64,000 bases of DNA from Spirosoma linguale DSM 74 (GTDB taxonomy: Bacteria > Bacteroidota > Bacteroidia > Cytophagales > Spirosomataceae), in assembly GCA_000024525.1 (NCBI GenBank), contig CP001769.1:8014758-8078757 (forward strand), given 5' to 3'. Positions 60,217 to 64,000 of this stretch are shown here, piece by piece. The position numbers were made by a program, and so were the translations under genes. The notes under the pieces were generated by a model. The model made no database searches. It was not told the origin of the DNA and was given only the letters and a program-made list of their open reading frames with translations. Within the stretch, counting starts at the first letter, position 1. Every line of letters begins with the position of its first letter.

Positions 60217-62391
60217 TCACTCTGCCATTAGTTCGTCAAGAATTTTCTGAGCCGCTACCGAGATCACCGTACCCGGCCCAAATACGCCTTTAACGCCCGC
60301 ATCGTACAGATACTGGTAATCGCCCGCCGGAATGACGCCCCCGGCAATGACCATAATATCGTCGCGGCCAATCTTTTTCAGTTCATCGATGAGTTGCGGT
60401 ACCAGCGTTTTATGCCCGGCGGCCAAACTCGATACGCCCACAATATGCACGTCGTTTTCGGCCGCCTGCCGGGCTACTTCGTCCGGCGTTTGAAACAGCG
60501 GCCCCATATCCACGTCGAAGCCAAGGTCGGCGAAACTGGTGGCAATGATTTTGGCGCCCCGGTCGTGGCCGTCCTGCCCCATCTTGGCGACCAGAATCCG
60601 GGGGCGTCGACCGTCGAGTTCGGCAAATTTGTCGCTCATTTCGCGGGCGATGCGGAAGTTTTCATCGTCCGACACTTCGGCCGAGTAAATGCCGGATACG
60701 GCTCGGATGGTGGCCTTATGGCGGCCAAATGCCTTTTCCATAGCGTCAGAAATTTCCCCAAGAGTGGCGCGGTGCCGGGCTGCTTCTACGGCGAGTGCCA
60801 GGAGATTTTTTCGGCTCCCATCAGTCTCGGCGGAGGGTTGGGACGGGGTCATAGCTGCTTCGGTTATGGCATTTAGGGCCTGCTCCACTTTCTGATCATC
60901 CCGTTTCGCCCGAACGTCTTTGAGTCGGTTCAGCTGGCTTTCGCGTACCGCTTTGTTATCGATGTCGAGTAATTCGATGTCTGTTTCCGAAGAAGGCTTG
61001 TACCGATTGACACCCACAATTATGTCTTTGCCGGAATCGATGCGGGCCTGTTTTCGGGCTGCGGCTTCTTCAATCCGGAGTTTGGGCAGACCTGTTTCAA
61101 TGGCTTTGGTCATGCCGCCCAGTTGTTCTACTTCTTCAATAAGCGCCCACGCTTTTTCGACCAGTTCTTTGGTCAGGTATTCGATATAATACGATCCGCC
61201 CCAGGGGTCGACAGCGCGGGTAATGTCGGTTTCGTGCTGTAAATAAAGCTGGGTGTTTCGGGCAATGCGAGCCGAAAAATCGGTTGGCAGCGCAATGGCT
61301 TCGTCAAGCGAGTTGGTATGCAGACTCTGCGTGCCGCCCAGCACCGCAGCCATGGCTTCGATGGTTGTTCGGGCTACATTGTTGAATGGATCCTGCTCGG
61401 TGAGGCTGTAGCCTGAGGTCTGGCAGTGGGTGCGTAAGGCGAGTGACTTTGCGTTTTTCGGGGCGAACTGCTTTACAATTTTGGCCCAGAGTAATCGACC
61501 CGCCCGGAGCTTGGCAATCTCCATGAAGTGATTCATGCCAATACCCCAGAAGAACGACAGGCGCGGAGCGAAATCGTCGATGCCCATGCCCGCCCGCAGG
61601 CCCGTTCGGATGTATTCAAGTCCATCGGCCAGGGTGTAGGCCAGTTCAAGCTGTGCCGGGGCTCCGGCCTCGTGCATGTGGTAACCGCTGATGCTGATAG
61701 AGTTGAACTTGGGCATGTGCTGCGCCGTGTACGAAAATATATCGCCCACAAGGCGCATGGACGGCTCCGGTGGGTAGATGTAGGTATTCCGCACCATGAA
61801 CTCTTTCAGGATGTCATTTTGGATGGTACCTGCCAGTTTTTCCGGTGAAACGCCCTGTTCTTCGGCGGCTACGATAAAAAAGGCCATAATGGGCAGCACA
61901 GCCCCGTTCATGGTCATCGACACCGACATCTGATCGAGGGGAATCTGGTCGAACAGGATTTTCATATCCTCGACCGAGTCGATGGCGACCCCGGCCTTGC
62001 CTACGTCGCCCACCACGCGCGGGTGGTCTGAGTCATAACCCCGGTGTGTGGCCAAATCAAATGCTACCGATAAACCCTTCTGACCGGCGGCCAGATTACG
62101 CCGGTAAAAAGCGTTTGAGGCTTCGGCAGTCGAGAAGCCGGCATACTGGCGGATTGTCCAGGGCTGACGGACGTACATGCTGGCGTATGGACCCCGCAGA
62201 AACGGCGGAATGCCGGCGGCATAGTTCAGGTGATCTGCTTCGTCAAGATCGGCAACGGTAAAGCGCGGCTTTAATTTGATGCCTTCGGCGGTCGGGAAGG
62301 CGCGGTCGGAACGCACGGACGAGAGTTGATCGTCGGGTAATGCATTACCGGCCGCCGGGGACGGTTGTATGGTTTTGAAATCGGGTCTCAT
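60217..62391 (-). CDS. mutB: Methylmalonyl-CoA mutase, large (catalytic, B12-binding) subunit
   Basis: A 724-residue protein of standard length. The N-terminal TIM-barrel has [33 protein letters not shown] and [20 protein letters not shown]. The middle has [20 protein letters not shown]. The C-terminal cobalamin-binding domain (about 590-720) carries the DxHxxG motif in [20 protein letters not shown] and later [20 protein letters not shown]. It interconverts methylmalonyl-CoA and succinyl-CoA with adenosylcobalamin, linking propionate, odd-chain and branched-chain catabolism to the citric acid cycle. It follows the small subunit gene by 21 bases. No cobalamin riboswitch was seen upstream. No MeaB chaperone in the window. 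Confidence 0.97.
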   Translation of the reverse strand: MRPDFKTIQPSPAAGNALPDDQLSSVRSDRAFPTAEGIKLKPRFTVADLDEADHLNYAAGIPPFLRGPYASMYVRQPWTIRQYAGFSTAEASNAFYRRNLAAGQKGLSVAFDLATHRGYDSDHPRVVGDVGKAGVAIDSVEDMKILFDQIPLDQMSVSMTMNGAVLPIMAFFIVAAEEQGVSPEKLAGTIQNDILKEFMVRNTYIYPPEPSMRLVGDIFSYTAQHMPKFNSISISGYHMHEAGAPAQLELAYTLADGLEYIRTGLRAGMGIDDFAPRLSFFWGIGMNHFMEIAKLRAGRLLWAKIVKQFAPKNAKSLALRTHCQTSGYSLTEQDPFNNVARTTIEAMAAVLGGTQSLHTNSLDEAIALPTDFSARIARNTQLYLQHETDITRAVDPWGGSYYIEYLTKELVEKAWALIEEVEQLGGMTKAIETGLPKLRIEEAAARKQARIDSGKDIIVGVNRYKPSSETDIELLDIDNKAVRESQLNRLKDVRAKRDDQKVEQALNAITEAAMTPSQPSAETDGSRKNLLALAVEAARHRATLGEISDAMEKAFGRHKATIRAVSGIYSAEVSDDENFRIAREMSDKFAELDGRRPRILVAKMGQDGHDRGAKIIATSFADLGFDVDMGPLFQTPDEVARQAAENDVHIVGVSSLAAGHKTLVPQLIDELKKIGRDDIMVIAGGVIPAGDYQYLYDAGVKGVFGPGTVISVAAQKILDELMAE

Positions 62392-62412
62392 GACAGGTAC
62401 GGTGACTAAAGT

Positions 62413-63759
62413 TTATTCAAACGGTTGAGCTAATCGACGGTGTGGCAATGCTGTTTCAGGAGCTAGTGCAGGTTTATAGGACGCAGAGCTGGGTTCGTCG
62501 AAGCGAAACTTCGTAACCCCCACCAGTACCTTGCCTGCCTGTACGGCTTCGACTTTTTCCTGATAAGCTTTGTCCAGTTCAGTCTGTATGAATCCACTGG
62601 AAAGGGCTTTGGCATACCCGCCTTTTTCTTCGACAGCCAGAAAAAGCGTCCAGGCGGATTCGACCAGTTTATCGGTCAGGATTTCTATGTAGTATGAACC
62701 GGCTGCCGGGTCGGCTACTTTGTCCAGATAACATTCGTCCCGCAGCAGAAGTGAGATATTTCGGGCCATGCGGGTCGATAGATCGGAGTCGGCCGAAGTG
62801 CCTAGAACGGCATCGTATGGGTGTACGGTCAGTACATCGCACCCGCCAATAACGGCGGCCATAGCCTCGGTCGTGGCTCGAAGCAGGTTCGTATTGGGCG
62901 TGGCTGCAGCGTCATAGAACGTCGATGTCTGGCCGTGTACGAAAAACGCTGTATGCGTGAGGGAGGCTGCATACGCTGCGGTCAGGCGGTTCAATAACAC
63001 GCGCAGGGCCCGGAGTTTAGCAATTTCCAGAAAAAAACTGGTACCTACCGACATCGACACTACCGTTTTGGGGATAAGCTGCTCAAGGGTCAGCCCGGCA
63101 TCGGTCAGTTGATCGTAGGTATCGATTAGTGAAGCCAGGGTGAAGGCCAGCTCCTGCGTGGCGGTAGCTCCGGCATTATGAAACGCCTGACCACTCGCGC
63201 AGACAGTACGAAACTGGGGCGAGTCGAGTGTCTGACGAGTCACGGTTGCCGTCGACTCACCAGTGTCGGCCAACAGACCACCTTTAAGCTGATAAGGAGC
63301 TACGGTTTTGAGCGCCTGTATGAAGTGGGCAGTCTGTTCGACAGGTAGCCGGACGAAAACCGGCGTATCGCTTAGTTTGATGCCGTTCAATAAACGGGCA
63401 AGGTTCTCGGTTGTCCAGTTGCTTTGCGCGGGCATCGACAGCACAAGTGCATCGGCCCCTTGGGCAAGGGCATTCCGCAGCCCCTCGTTATCCGATTTGT
63501 CGCCGGTAACCAGCCTTTCCGGGGCATTGAGCCAGCCTGGCTGTTGTTTTTGGGCTGTCTGTATCGTTTTTGCCGAAGCCGTTCCGGTCAGTTCGTCGGC
63601 GGTAAAGTAAGGGTCAAGGCTAAATCCCTCGGGGCTATGCCAGCGAAGACTATCCATAGCCTCATCGCCATTTTGAGTGGATTTAAGCTCTTTGAGCACT
63701 TGCGCCATCCAGTCTGATTTGCTGGTGGAGGGGAATATCGTTGAGAAAAAAGACACCAT
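62413..63759 (-). CDS. mutA: Methylmalonyl-CoA mutase, small subunit
   Basis: A 448-residue protein with only the barrel part of the mutase fold. SDWMAQVLKELKSTQNGDEA opens it. FHNAGATATQELAFTLASLI, MSVGTSFFLEIAKLRALRVL and RATTEAMAAVIGGCDVLTVH, PYDAVLGTSADSDLSTRMAR match mutase small subunits. It ends shortly after DPAAGSYYIEILTDKLVESA and has no DxHxxG B12 domain. It is shorter than the roughly 600-residue small subunits of actinobacteria, but such short forms are usual in Bacteroidota. It is the first gene of the mutase pair. Confidence 0.93.
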   Translation of the reverse strand: MVSFFSTIFPSTSKSDWMAQVLKELKSTQNGDEAMDSLRWHSPEGFSLDPYFTADELTGTASAKTIQTAQKQQPGWLNAPERLVTGDKSDNEGLRNALAQGADALVLSMPAQSNWTTENLARLLNGIKLSDTPVFVRLPVEQTAHFIQALKTVAPYQLKGGLLADTGESTATVTRQTLDSPQFRTVCASGQAFHNAGATATQELAFTLASLIDTYDQLTDAGLTLEQLIPKTVVSMSVGTSFFLEIAKLRALRVLLNRLTAAYAASLTHTAFFVHGQTSTFYDAAATPNTNLLRATTEAMAAVIGGCDVLTVHPYDAVLGTSADSDLSTRMARNISLLLRDECYLDKVADPAAGSYYIEILTDKLVESAWTLFLAVEEKGGYAKALSSGFIQTELDKAYQEKVEAVQAGKVLVGVTKFRFDEPSSASYKPALAPETALPHRRLAQPFE

Positions 63760-64000
63760 CAGGTTTATTTAGGACAAGATACAGGTAAAAGTACTGTTTT
63801 TCTTTTTTAGAGAGAAAGGTAAAAGGTTCACATATTCATGCAAGTCAGATGGCATTAGTCAAATGTATTTTCATCCGGCATTGCCCTTCTGTTCGAATAG
63901 CGTATTTTAGCATACCATTAAAAGAATGACCGATAAGTCAGAAAAACGTGACCTGGGCTGTATGGGCCGGTCAGATATTTTCATACATTTGTCTCCCTTT
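63760..64000. other. Upstream region of mutA and right edge of window
   Basis: 241 bases. An ATG at 63926 opens a 25-codon frame that runs off the edge (MTDKSEKRDLGCMGRSDIF...); it is too short to identify. TACATTTG at 63984-63991 fits a -7 box pointing rightward, so this may instead be the promoter of a gene beyond the edge. Confidence 0.35.

Noticed and set aside
63760..63925. Cobalamin riboswitch before the mutase genes
   Set aside because: I saw no B12-box-like conserved core and the region before mutA is short and AT-rich.

Overview
The window looks like chromosome of an aerobic, gliding-type Bacteroidota close to Spirosoma (order Cytophagales). The evidence is two SusC/SusD outer-membrane pairs, an ECF sigma factor of the SusC/D-associated type, the giant type IX secretion protein SprA, a GldF-like ABC permease, a type IX C-terminal sorting domain, DUF4199, DUF2520 and DUF5009 proteins, and TAnnTTTG-type -7 boxes in place of E. 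coli promoters. No rRNA, tRNA, CRISPR array, transposase or phage gene was seen.

Layout. 1-1352 (-): 3'-truncated PAS sensor. 1818-3923 (+): AraC-type regulator, a secreted ice-binding-fold protein with a type IX sorting tail, and a 47-codon orphan lasso-peptide-type precursor ending in overlapping hairpins. 4003-15017 (-): a tightly spaced seven-gene operon. In transcription order it holds two paralogous propeller/helical-domain exported proteins, an HpcH/HpaI aldolase, a large unknown membrane protein, a glycerophosphodiesterase, a purple-acid-phosphatase-like enzyme and a DUF5009 acyltransferase-like membrane protein. 15543-24417 (+), divergent: ECF sigma factor, a 65-residue anti-sigma stub, SusC, SusD, a ceramidase-like protein and a PqaA-type hydrolase. 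The two arms share a 0.5 kb control region with two near-identical palindromes and may form one nutrient-acquisition locus.

24418-27124 holds two 114 bp palindromic repeats in opposite orientation. They bracket an M48 peptidase-MORN protein and an aldo/keto reductase, and smaller hairpin repeats lie around them. 27125-31404: a YCF48/BNR-like protein, a lone membrane anti-sigma-like protein, a DUF2520 reductase-like protein and a processive family 2 glycosyltransferase. 31668-44536 (+): sprA, a second aldo/keto reductase, gcvH, a dihydroorotase-like protein lacking key metal ligands, two DUF4199 proteins, gldF without an adjacent gldG, and a VanZ-like protein. 44609-51551: a TPR protein, 6-phosphogluconate dehydrogenase, a fatty acid desaturase, a lipoprotein nuclease and a TMTC-like TPR membrane protein.

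51668-60171 is a second glycan locus. A GH109-like Gfo/Idh/MocA protein, SusC, SusD and a DUF3472 protein are transcribed leftward, and a divergent LacI-family regulator has two CAAACGTTTG operators 22 bp apart upstream of it. A third copy of this 10-mer lies upstream of gnd. 60217-63759 (-) encodes both subunits of methylmalonyl-CoA mutase.

Most single genes are recognisable families. The less ordinary parts are the orphan lasso-type precursor, the propeller operon facing an ECF/SusCD operon with a stub anti-sigma protein, the inverted 114 bp elements and the degenerate dihydroorotase. No complete, clearly new defence or mobile system was recognised.
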